64,000 nucleotides of DNA from positions 3,100,001 to 3,164,000 of the forward strand of contig CM065652.1 in the NCBI GenBank assembly GCA_033220425.1. The letters run 5' to 3'. Every line of letters starts with the position of its first letter. Position 1 is the stretch's first letter. A program made the position numbers and the translations under genes. The stretch is from Lepraria neglecta (Eukaryota; Ascomycota; Lecanoromycetes; Lecanorales; Stereocaulaceae). Shown piece by piece: positions 1 through 11,310 of this stretch. The notes beneath the pieces are model-generated. The model worked only from the letters and a program-made list of their open reading frames with translations. It was not told the origin of the DNA and made no database searches.

Positions 1-295
1 GAGCGCCGAAGAAGTTCATGTTGAAGCCATTGCCCATACACTTTTGGTGCCGGTAGACGCATACGGGCATTTTTTTCTTTAGGTCTCCCGCCTGTGCTGC
101 AGTGATATCGCTAGTATGAAAACTTTGGCCATGCGCTTCGGGAGGATGCTGGACGCAGACGTGGGAGCCGAGTGGCGACCAATTTCCGTGATGGTAGAGG
201 CGTATGTGGAGGTATTTATGGGAGCCAGTCACTTCTTCGTAGATGAGCTGTCGAAGCTCGATTGGGAGTTGAAAGAGAGGTGGTTCTTGGATTGA
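1..295 (+). CDS. 3' end of an unknown protein-coding gene (partial)
   Basis: An open frame runs from about base 80 to a TGA at 293-295. Its last 60 codons, from an ATG at 116, read like a soluble protein end with amphipathic helices, ending ELKERWFLD. The same frame is open from base 2, but a TAG at about 80 separates the two parts. The TAG follows a pyrimidine-rich stretch (TTTTTTTCTTTAG), so it is probably an intron acceptor, although the donors I can see would give an intron of only 30-36 bases. The gene starts outside the window. I do not recognise the family. Confidence 0.45.
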
Positions 296-717
296 GGACA
301 TTGCGAGGACATGGACGGTATGAGTGTCACGTAAGATAGGAAACGAGAAAAATAGTAAGAGCGGAGACATCGACATAGATACATGGTACTGTTGCCTAGG
401 GAGGATTTGAGCGTCGACTACATTGATGGAGGCCTAAATCCAAGTCAAGATTCTCGAACAAGCAGACGAATGTACGGAGATGGCATTTTGAAGATGCAAC
501 TCGCGTATTCCACACAGACTTTTCGTAGATTGATAGAGTCGGTTTGATGTCATCTTATAAACGATCTTGATACCAAGCACCCAACAGAGAAAAAATCTAC
601 CATAAACTTGAGGTGAACTGAGATTTCGATGTCCATGCAGGGCTCTATTGGGTGTCTTATACCAGAGTTTCTACGTAGTGCTAGCGATAAACACCTCTCG
701 CTCCGTCCCATATCAAC
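296..717. other. Intergenic, no feature seen
   Basis: This is the 3' flank shared by the partial plus-strand gene and the minus-strand reading frame that ends at 718. I see no convincing ORF, repeat or RNA gene. Confidence 0.5.
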
Positions 718-3179
718 CTACCAAGCGTAACTTTTCCACTCTTCCCACCCCAATAAGTGGTCAATCAAATCCTTCACGACCTTCCAAGCCGCCCTCTCAG
801 ATTTACTCTCATGTTGCATATCCATATTCTCTTCCTCCTCCGTATCCCCATCGAACATAATCGTAGCCTCGTCGACCTCCGTTAGAGCTGTAATCACGGA
901 AGAATTGTTCGGCATTTGTTGCCACCCGGCCAGTCGTTCCATGCTGTCCAGGCCGCAGTACTCCGAGATTGTGCAGCTTGTATTTGGGCCGTTCCTGAGG
1001 ACGGGCCCGACGTACATAAGCAGGCCAATGATGAGCCAGAGTGGAAAGAAGCAGGTAGTGAACGGATTCGAACACAATTTACTAGAGGGATCCTCGTTGT
1101 CATCGTTGTCGTCGTCGGCAATGGTTGGAGAGGTTTCCCCGTCTGCATCATAGCTAGTCTCTGATTTGGTGCTCGGCCCTGCACTCGGGCATTCGACTGG
1201 CTCGTGTTCTTCCGGTAAAGTATCGAGAGGACGATGGGATTCGTCAGACTCGGGAGTCAAATACAATTCCTGCATCATCGTCAGAATAGAAGAATAGAAT
1301 GCAGGCCTCGAGGACTCCTCACTCTTGTCCACTTTGCATGTCAATCTTCCTCCAACGACTCTAAGGTCCGTTACTCTCGGCAAAGGTATATGGCACTGTT
1401 GAAGTTTTCTTTTTCGGGTTCCTGCCAATGCGTCTCGACTCTGATGGGGCCATGTGCCATCGCTTCCCGCTTGTAAAATGCCACGTATCCCTTTTCGTTC
1501 TTGCGCCACGCTCCCGCTTGCTCTGTCACTAGACGGCCATCGATAGCGAAATATTTGGATCTCCAGCCATGAGCATCAAGAGCCACAATGGGGTTGCGTT
1601 TTCCAACTTCCAAGTTGAAGCTCAAGTCGCACTCGAGTCGAGCGCCCAGCACTTCTTCCACGGTGATGTCGAGATTCAAAACCAACTCGCAAGGGTCCAG
1701 ATCACTTAGTGATTCGAAGCAAACAGGGCTGGGATCCATGATCTTGATACGAATGTCGTCTTTGAATTCCTCCGGGTAAAGTCGAGGCATAGGAACACGT
1801 TCGAAACGTGTGACGTGGCTACCGGGACTAGGTTTTGATTTCTAGCTGCTCAGGTGGTTTCTTGCCAATGGTTTGATGATCAGTGGCCGGGATGGCTTAT
1901 CGATGAACACCTTTTCTGATAGCGTTGTCCCTTGGTGTGGGGGAAAGGTAGGCACCGTTGCCACGACATAGTGATGACGCTGCAAGGGGTACGAGAAGGC
2001 GAGGTACAGCTTGAGTGGCAGCTCAAGATCGCAAGTGTCGCGATCAACGATGATTTCCTGGTCTTCGGGGTTCGGGACCGCTTCCTCGAAGAAAAGCGAA
2101 GAAAGACCCGGCTCCAGATTCCTTACCTGACTGGCTTGAAGCCCTTTACTGGCCATGATAGAAAGCCTGACTCGCTCTTCAGGTATGTAAACCTTAGGTA
2201 CAACGACTGTCATGTCAACGTGATGACGGACTAAGACCCTTCCGTCCTCGGAGATGCTGGCAGTGGTGTAGACCGTTATGGCGCTATCCTAGGATTTGAC
2301 TCGATGGATTGAATCATTTAGACGGGTTTCAGATCCGGCCACTGGTGTTGATTCGGTTGCCACAGAAGCTTGCTCGTCGACTTTCGGGGGATCTACACCG
2401 TTGTCGTCGAGTTCACAGAGGTAATCCTCCAGCACTGAGCCCCCAAACTCTGGAGGCTTATCCAGTGGTGTCCTCTCGCTCAACGCGGCAGCCCCAACAT
2501 TTCGAGGTCGAGATGACAAGACTACCTTGCTTACTAAATCCTCTAAGTCGAATATAGTATCCTCAGACCAGAGGTCCAGCGTGGAGAGGCGAAGGATCTT
2601 CATCGAGCCACTTGAGCACGAACTGCCATTGTCGACCAACTGGTCATTGACATCTGCGAAACGTCGACTAGGGGCGCTGTAGACTTCGAAAGGGGAAAAG
2701 GTTGGTTTGGGATCTGTGTCTGGGATCGTGAGAACAGGTAGAATAGTGCGTCGGGGAAATAGCCGTCGTCGGCTTGACAATTCAGGGTTCGGGAACGTTC
2801 CATGATATCTCCGATTCTCAGGGGTTCGCGGCGGAGTCACAAAGTGGAAGTGTGGGCTTGGTCGCACTACTGAAGTGTCAGCCTTCAGAATCTGTCCCCT
2901 ACCAGACCAAGATCTTCGGGTAGTAGCCCTAGGACTGTCAAACATACCTGGGCGGTGTCTCGAGTCTAATGACACTGCGAGGCTAGATCTCCACGCTGTT
3001 GCCTCGTTCGAAAGCTGATAGAGCACTTTGATACTGCGCATAAAAGCATGCTCCCACGCAATATCGATCTCAACCGCCGTCCTGGCCGCGATACGGTTGA
3101 TGCAAATAGTTTTGGGGTCCCAGCCCTGATCGACCAGTCGATGCCAATTGAGCACTGCCCTCTGTACTTGACGCACCAC
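718..3179 (-). pseudogene. Long unrecognised reading frame, interrupted by two TAG codons and one frame change
   Basis: One minus-strand frame stays open from about 3260 to 1371 except for TAG codons at 2289-2291 and 1842-1844. Residues on both sides of each stop read as protein in the same frame. At about 1380 the frame switches, and coding continues to a stop at 718. The first half has helical segments and Ser/Pro/Arg-rich linkers. The middle is rich in beta-strand-like stretches, such as MTVVVPKVYIPEE and DLELPLKLYLAFSYP. The last part has an acidic region and one hydrophobic segment (FFPLWLIIGLLMYVGPVL). No family is recognised. Either the TAGs are intron acceptors (both read CTAG, but no good donor lies upstream) or the gene is decaying. 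The 5' end overlaps the vosA 3' coding region, and the 3179 boundary is a GTG. The first in-frame ATG is near 3042, so the true start is uncertain. Confidence 0.55.
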
Positions 3180-4905
3180 TACTCGAGTATGACTGTAGAG
3201 GGTCTCGTCGTGGCTGGCCGGAAGGCACGGTTGATTGTAGGGGAGGAAGGCTATTCAGATTCTGAGGAGGGGGAAGGGTCCGAGCTAGAGCCTGCCCCGA
3301 TCTGTCATATGTCGTTAGAGGCTGTGTGCTTTGATAATCTGGCCGCCCTGATGGAGGGTAGGCTCTTTTTGTAGCACCTTGATCTTCAGGCTCGACAGGC
3401 CGTGAGTAGACCCTGGGTGGCTCTACCTGCGATAGCACCGTCGATGGGTATGGACGGTACGGAGGTAGAGCTTGTGCAAGCTGTGGCATTGGCCTGGGCT
3501 GTGCACTTGCATATTGAGCCTGCGTATATTGATAGGATTGGTCTCTTGCCGGTTGTTGGTATAATGAATTAGGTGTTGAAAAATTGTAGCTTGGGTATTC
3601 GGTCCGCGGTGAGATGAAAGGAGACGATGTCGACGAGGAGCTGTTGCGCTGATACATAAAAGAATAGTCTGACGCTGTGGGGGCTGTAGCTTGTAGGACG
3701 GGTTGAGGATAGTAAGCTCCCCGAGTGGCTGCAGGTGGGTCTCGCAAGGGGTATTGAGAATAGGTATCCCGTGGTTGTGTATAAGTCCGGTGAGAGAAAC
3801 GCAGATCTTGGTCGTAGGCACTCCTTGCCACCGAGTCGCTTGACATGCTCTGACGCTTGTAGGGTTGCTCGTCATAGCCAGAACCGGCATAACCTCCAAC
3901 CTGCTCATGCTGTGACTGCAGTCCCATGTTTTGGTACTCAGAGTGCGACTGTTGAGGGTGTCCATGGCTGGTATCTGGTAGGTGGAAGTCCGAAGGGGCC
4001 GATCTCTTCCTACTAAAGTACTTAGTATATCATGTTAAATCGGCTTTGTAGATCTTACCCTAGAACTCGTGGCTCCTTTCTGATTCGAAGTTTTACGCCT
4101 TGATCTCCGAAGGAGCGAGAGAGGAAAGTCGACTCGGACAAGCCGGGAAATGCTTTATGAGAGAATACTGGCAGTTGTTAGTAGGTATGGATCAAGGTGC
4201 AGCAAGAGAAACCCACCGGTAAAGGGCATCGACATAACCGACTTGATGTAGTGGACTCTTGTCCTGAGGATTGTCAGCTCGAGTATCCCAGCAGAGACCA
4301 TTACCATCAAGCTTACTTTCCCATGTCAAAGAGACTGAAGCGAAGACGAAATTGGCCCTCGATCTTGACGGAAAGATCTGGGAAAACGAAAAAGCCGCCA
4401 TCTGGATACTGTTGAGCATCATTGTACGCATAGATTTTGGGGGCTTCACGTACCGGTATTGTCAACATCCTTCAGCCTGTGGAGAGAGGATACCAAAGTG
4501 CCTGCGAGTGCGGACTGCGTAGCGGTATCCACATCGTCACCTTGGAGTGCTGCTGCGAGCTGCCCGGGACGTTCGAGATTCGCGTCACAAAGAGCACAAC
4601 ACATAAAAAAGTAGGGGCTTTGGAGATAATTCCTGTTGGCGTCAGCGTCAATTTAATAGGGCGTAGCATCTCTATCAGTCTTACTGCGCTGGATCTTCAG
4701 GGTCTCGGAGTCTCAGCTGTACGATGGGCGGTGGATCAACGGGTTTGCGGTCTTCAAGGAAGACTCGCGGATCAGTATTTCTTCGATGCCAGCTATGCCC
4801 CGTGAAAGCCTTACCTTTCTCCTTTGCAGGTGGGCCAGGGAAGGCTTTCGCTCTCTCTGGTCCCTGGCGGACTATCAGAGTGTATGCATCGCTGCGCGGA
4901 CGCAT
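3070..4905 (-). CDS. vosA: Velvet-domain developmental regulator, VosA type
   Basis: This is a velvet-family DNA-binding regulator. In Aspergillus, VosA acts in the nucleus, often paired with VelB, to control spore maturation, trehalose and the balance of development and secondary metabolism. Seven exons fit with every phase matching: 4905-4815, 4751-4685, 4632-4454, 4401-4317, 4263-4217, 4167-4059 and 4012-3070, giving 506 aa. Velvet hallmarks in order are [15 protein letters not shown] near the N-terminus, [67 protein letters not shown] and [22 protein letters not shown]. The introns are 46-63 bases. The last exon encodes a Tyr/Gln/Pro/Ser-rich tail of about 310 residues, longer than in A. 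nidulans VosA (about 430 aa in total). The start is the first ATG before the velvet domain; an upstream exon is possible. The VosA rather than VelB or VelC assignment rests on the domain order and the long C-terminal tail. Confidence 0.93.
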
Positions 4906-7900
4906 TGTCAGTACGGAGGGCGGCGAGGCTGGGGCCAGTCAGTCGGTTGTAGAATCACAGCCGTACCTCGTGAGCCTCAGGAGTTTCTCGGATTGTTCTT
5001 CTTCTGCAAGGTTTGAGGCGTTCATCAATATATGATTCTGATAGAGCAGTTAGAGTCTTGATGTCCTGAAAGTGGTAGGTTCCGGTTGACAGCTGAAATT
5101 CCAGAGAACAGGAAGGACTGGGGCATCAAGAGGATGGACTTGTCGCGTACTATGGGTTCAGTGTCCTGGGTGGGGCTTTGCTCAAATCTGCTCACATGCT
5201 CAGCCCAATGGTCCACTTCGGCGAGAATTCCGTAGCAAGCCGTACGCGCAGTGGGTCAATCGTGGGAGCTTACTTCAACAGTCTTGATCTTGTGGTCATT
5301 AAAGAGGGGTTCACCGGAATAATGCGGAATGTTTTATAGAGAGGTCCAAGGCCTTGATTAGGACCTCGTCCCAGCAAGTGGACTAAGAGAGACAAAATGA
5401 TTGTCCAAAGATGCCGGCGTAAACTCTGTTGACAGCCAGCTGAGACACTGCTTGGTGGTTGAGAGTCGAATTTGCGGACTTGGGTGAAAAAAAAGAGGGG
5501 ATGTCGGTAATGAGGGTGAGGTGACTCTTTGGTACCTTTGACGCGTTCAGCTTAGTGGCGTGACTCTCAAGCTTTCTCTCCACTCCGCCTTCCAAGTTCT
5601 TCGATCATCCAGATGAGGTCCAAGCTTCCTGATAAGTCAACATCTACCCTTCCTCCCACCAGATTAATCACCGCTGCTGGGTAACGACGGCTCAACAAGG
5701 CTTCGGCTCGTTCGGAAACTCTCTGTTGAAACCCTCGACCTCGTCTTTACTGAACGCGTTGAGCAAATTAGACTCTGGCTGGCTGAACTGTGTGGAGCTT
5801 GGTATACTTCCAGGTGGCGTAGGGTTCTCACAGCATCAGTGAGAGCCCCACTGCTGCTTGAGGTTTCCTGGAACTCTTGACGCGCTAGAGCCCACAGTGG
5901 CGATCAGGCTTCCAGAGGTCAAATTCTCTTCTGTGGATGAAATGGGCAAGGATCGGTCCCGGCCCGAGAGTCGAAGGAGCTTGAGCCTCGGACAGCCTCC
6001 GCTTGGTAACCAAGGCTTCTCACGGCGAGGGTTTTAAAGAGCAGCACTGGATCACAAAATGGAAAATCAATCCTATCAATTCCGAGGTGTCCGTGGTACG
6101 CGGGGAGGTCGCAAGGATGTGGAGAGAGAAGTTTCTCCGCAGGGTCTCGAATTTAGTGATGAGTTCGACGTAGGTCAAGATATAGGCAGGTGTGTCGTTG
6201 GAGGAGGAAAACGTCGTCGAAGTCTGAACAGAACGGTACGAAATACATGCGATGTAGAGGAAACCCTGGTCATTCAGGGTTTCTCGAGTCGTGAACCCTC
6301 TGTCATATTACATATCAAGACCGCGCTTACCAGATACATTTGCAGATTGTGGAGCTGATTGAGAGGCTTGTTTATAATTGACAGCATAATTAGCAGTGAT
6401 TGGGTATGCAAGTCCGAAGGTATCAAACATTGGAAAGCCTCCTTGTCTGAGGGTACGGGATAGCCTTGTTCAGTGGGTGTTGGCGTCCGTTAAGCAAACC
6501 TGGTAGGAATAGGGCACTAGGTATGGGATTGCGCATTTCGTCTGCTTCTGATTGGGTGGCGAGAAAATGTGGGCGTCCACTTCGGGTCAAGATGCTCGTA
6601 CCACTTCGTCTTCTATCTCAATCATTAAAACCTTCTACTCAGCTCACGCCTGAGGCGTCCTCATTTCCTGAAATAATGGCTAAGGTGTAACGCCTACCTA
6701 CTTTACACGCGCTCGCGGTGGCGTTACACTATTCATTGCTGCAGCTAAATCGGTAGCTTGGCCCGACCACAAGTCGCGTGCGTTGACATCCTAAGCTAAA
6801 ATATCCAGCTGGCAAGATCTGCCTAGGCCTGCCTTCCCAACCCGGATGGCTTGCAAAGTGGCTTTCGAGATGTCTTAATTCGGACCAAGCTCTCGTCTCC
6901 ACTTGTCGCCTGCTGACGCTTCTCGTCGCAGGTTACGCTTGCCCGTCCTCAAGGTTTGCTTGATGGCGTTCTTGATTCAAAACGGCTCTTCATAATTACT
7001 ATCAACATGAACGTCGGAGAGTACGGCTCAGTCCAGCAGCCAATGTTAACATGTTTTAGGTCTCGCAACCATGGCTACAGGATAAAGCGATTGACCGTGG
7101 TGCAGGAATCGCAGCGAAGCGAATGCGAGCTGCCTTGCTACATATCTTCAGTGACCAATCGATACCAATCACCTTCCATCCTCCGCATTCGGAATGGAAC
7201 CTTCGCAGAAACCCGCGACGAGGAGGTAGGACATGCCAAGAATTCAAACGAGTGTTACAAGCTTGCATCCTCCCCGTACTACGTAGTAACCGACCTTGAC
7301 CAGGGCCGCTCCACTTGCACGCCACCAACTTTGTGCCTTCAATGGCTGCTGAGACAGCGCCGAAGTGAATCTTCTGGCCATCTCATCACAAAGCGCCACT
7401 CAGATGTGATCGTACCCGCATGTACTTGCGATTCATAGCTTCTATCGTACGCGCCAGATTTGTTCGCGCATGGAAGATTAGCTTCGGTCCAAGGTCCACG
7501 GGGCATAGTACTAACGCAGGTAGCTACCTCTTCCTCGATCCTGCTCCATCAGCTTCATCTTCGACTAACGAGTCACGGCGTAGACAACGCAGAATTGTGT
7601 TTATCAGTATCTAATGTATCACTGCGTACGAATCTAGGTTTGCCGTGGCCAAATTAAACTCGTGGTAGCAGCAAATACTAACCCTGGTACGAGTACAAGC
7701 ATGCCGCTCGGAATTCAAATCAGGACGAATCAAACATCGCCAATGCCAAATTAGGGGGTCAGGTACAAGGCTATCGGCGATTTTTACTCATTCGATACTC
7801 CCAAGGGATCGATCCCTGGAACGATATTTAGTTTATGCAGCTCTGACAGCTTGGAGGTGTGCGTTCACGCTGTTGGGAACAGCTGATCATTTGCGCCGGC

Positions 7901-9300
7901 GCGAAAGGGTGAAATGCGGCTAGCCCCAATCGCCACCAGATGATGCAGTAACACGATATCACAAGCATGATGATCCATGCTTGATCGAGCAAACGTTTCC
8001 GGTAATAAGAAACGAGAAAAACGAGTTTGGAGAGTTTCGAAGGATTGGGGGGGAGTTCGCTTCGCAACCGAGCTAAGGAAAAGCAAACCGTGGTTCCGAT
8101 CCTTTTTACGGCCGCTAAAGAGCGTATCGACCCGCTGGACCCAGCAGAACCGGCGGATCAATCGCATTCAGCAGTTGAAGGTAGGAAACAACGTTTGTCA
8201 GAGATGATTACTTCTACATCCCTTTTGCACAGAACTTTAACAACTGCGCGGAACGTCAGCCCCGGAGGAGCAAGCCATTGCTGCAGATGCTGCCGTTGAG
8301 ATCGATCGTCCCGGCTTACAAAAGCAGGTCATAGCGAGCGTGAAGTGGCGGCAAACCTGCTACAACCTGCTCCCAACAGCAACCCGAGCCCCACGACTTT
8401 CCTAGAAAGTAAGATGGCCTGTTTAATTTGACTGAGAGATCTGATCCTAGAGATATTTGAATCGAGGATCGCCTTTCAACTCGCCTTGACCTTCTGTTCA
8501 TCTCCCATCGCCCGCGGAATCCCGCAGCGGACCCATGCTTTCTACCCGAGCATAACCACGGTACTGTTATCGTTAGTCTCTTTTCCCACGCGATGCTCGT
8601 GCACATGTATGGTATCGAGTCTCAAATTTGTGTCAGCGGACCTTGCCAAATCTACTTCCACATTGTGATATATCTCCGTGCGAATACTCGGTGTCAGCCA
8701 GTAACAGGCCAGGATAAGACCTGCATATCCCTCTCTCGCTAATCTGACAACGCCCAACATCCACATCTCTTCCACATCTCTACAAAACCGGGTTCGCGAA
8801 TCAAGATGTCTTGCGTTTCGGAGAAGCTAGGCGCCCAAGCAAGGCGGGGAAACGGGAAGCAATAGCAAGCATATGCCTAAGAACACTCGTCCGAACCTCT
8901 CCATATTTTTTACAGCACATCTCACCTAGTACAGGGAGTACGACTGCGCGCTCTACAATCAACTTATCTAAAACCTAGAGACGCTCCTTGAACAGCCGTT
9001 ACATAAAAGATAACAAATGTACAAAATTTTTCTGACGGTCGACCAAGAGACCGAGCATGTCCGAGGAAATCTCTGCCTTGGGACGCTGGCTTGCTCATTG
9101 GCTGCAGCCATATCAAGGCTCAGCGGATCAACATTTGTGCCTTTGCATCATTGATATGATATCCACGTGGTTGTAGCCTCTTCACAGTCTTGCCAGGCAA
9201 CCTTTCCTATTCTCCCGAAGATAAGTGAGCATGGCCAGCCCCATCATTAATACGATAAGCCACCTATCTTATCATTTCTGATCTGAACCCGGTTCCTCAA
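4906..9300. other. Long gene-poor region upstream of vosA
   Basis: About 4.4 kb without a convincing gene. Short ORFs occur on both strands, the longest being 6956-7438 (+, 160 codons) and 6059-6358 (+, 99 codons). They show no recognisable domain, no splice-linked neighbours and no clear protein-like composition. Because vosA is transcribed away from this block, it is the natural place for that gene's promoter, a long 5' leader or a regulatory non-coding transcript. I cannot point to specific sites. Confidence 0.5.
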
Positions 9301-9329
9301 ACCCCCACGTGGCGTCCACACTGCTTTCC

Positions 9330-10765
9330 ACATCTAGAAATCAGGAAAGTGGCTTGTGCCTCACCCATATGCAACACTCTAAACTCCGACATCCTAAGCC
9401 ATCGTTACTCCAGACCCGAGAGTCCGGAAAGCCGAGAGTCCGGAAAGCTACCAGGAAAAGAACAGCCATTTTCTCACATGGCTCCAACGCCTTTGCTTAC
9501 ACACCCTAGCAGAAACAGTGGCCTAGACTTAACCCATATGGAATTTTGGGAGATCGAAAGTCCGAAGCCTAAGCCATGGTTGCTCCCTAATCGACATTGC
9601 TCGATGGCTTACAATGTAATATGAGTGTAGAGCTAGAAATGCACACACGTGTAGTGGCTTTTGCGAATTGTTCTAGTAGAAGATGCGAGTAATTCGGTTG
9701 CGAGGATGGAAGTCAATACAGCTATTTGAAGTCATGACGGTTAGTCTCTGGGCGATTAGATACAAACACATTTACTTGTTAGGCTTAGTCCTTCAGAGTA
9801 ACAGATTGAAGGAGCCTGTTCCGGCAGAATTCTCAAAACAACAGTATCTTACCGAAAGAGACCCGGGTAGAATCCCTCCATTTCCGCATCGGTCACCGAG
9901 AGTGGCCTCCACCACCATGAACCCCAGAACCCGCCCCCTGTACCCATTCTTGCTATTCTCTCATATAATCCACATGGCTTCCATGTGGCTGCCTGCCCAA
10001 AGAGCATTAGTCCTGACCCAGACCCAGATGCATCGGTCTGAGCTCCGACATCCCAAGCCAGCGCTGCTCCCAACTCTCATGCAGCCAAAAATCCAACATC
10101 TCCGCGCTACCAGCCTACCACAAACAGCAGCAATCCTTCCTCACGAGGCTTCACGTGGCTTCAACGCCGGTGCTCACATACCCAAACCGGCACAGCAGCT
10201 TATGCCTAATGTAATCCCCATGAAGGGCTGTGAGATCAGATGTCCGAAGCCATAGTTGCTCCGCGCTCAACAGTGCTGGCTGGCTTACATGGGTATATGA
10301 GTGGAAAGGTAGACATACATTGCCTGGTAGCATTTACTTACTCACAAATGCTGGGGGAGCTTTGTATGGGGATTGTGGGGGACTAGCCTTTGATGATGGA
10401 CTTAATCCCCGTAACATCTGCCAACAATTAAAAGATGGGAGTGCTGTTCTAGGGATTAAGAGCCACAATCCTAGTAGCGCTCCTCTCCTTAAAGCTATGT
10501 TAAGACATAAAAGTTCTTTGAGAGAAGGCAGAATACATGTATGTTCGCGTACCCTATTCCACTTGGTTCACCGAAACTCTTCCTTTGCCACTGCCACATA
10601 TCCGAGAATCCGGTTCCTCTGTCCCTACAGGCTCTTTCTTTTGTTTTCTCACCTGGCCCACGTAGCTTCCACGCTGCAGTGAGGTTGGCAAGAAGTACCT
10701 AGCATGTTTTGTACCTAGCCTAGATGCACCCTAGGTGTTCAGACGTCTCGAGCCATAGAAAAATA
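9330..10765. repeat. Diverged dispersed repeat family, about five copies
   Basis: A repeat core of roughly 90-140 bases recurs near 9340-9430, 9508-9660, 9990-10100, 10185-10330 and, shorter, 10690-10760. Shared blocks are ACCCATATG or CCCAGATG, then CTCCGACATCC or AAAGTCCGAAGCC, then AAGCCA followed by GTTGCTCC. In two copies a tail GGCTTACA(A/T)G..TATGAGTG is also present. Copies 2 and 4 match best and lie about 680 bases apart. Between cores a second motif recurs around CTCAC.TGGC and ACGTGGCTTC. Copies have diverged by many substitutions and short indels. ORFs in this block (for example 9683-10255) arise from the repeats and are not called as genes. Confidence 0.6.
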
Positions 10766-11310
10766 GAAATTTGCACGCGAGGTAGTGCCCAAAACCCACA
10801 ACAACTCGCTCCGGTCAAATTCTGATACGAAGGGTAGGCGGCTTCGATGGAAGCGCACTTCCGAGTGGTTGGCTCCTGGCAATACTCTCTATTGATGGGT
10901 CCGAATTCCTGTTTAGCAGGAGTTCAAGATTAGGGTTTGGGACCATGAGACTTTTGCACTAGAAGTGATCGTGAAGGCACAGACAACAAAAAGCATTGCA
11001 GGCGTCAATCGAGAAAAATACAGTCAAGGATTGAAGCAGCACAACGTGTGCTCTCGTCTAATCATTATGTCTGAAACGTCATGACAAATTAGCATACAAA
11101 AACGCCATTGACTCCAATGAACCCTAGAAATCCATTCCCAACATGAAGCTTAGTGGGGATGCGTCCAAAGAAAACCGATCATCCACAATCATTCAATGCT
11201 TTCAAAAGAAGAGAGCATCAGTCATTAGTCGCATATCTCCAAGTTCTCATAATCCAGAGCCGCTTTCAGTGCCGTGATTCAGAGTCTCCAGAGCAGTCAT
11301 CTCTCGTAAT
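10766..11310. other. Intergenic, no feature seen
   Basis: This stretch separates the repeat block from the stop of the Rid1-like gene. It is moderately AT-rich. Nothing convincing was seen on either strand. Confidence 0.5.

Noticed and set aside
9683-10255. 190-codon plus-strand ORF
   Set aside because: It spans diverged repeats, lacks any motif and changes composition with the repeat units.
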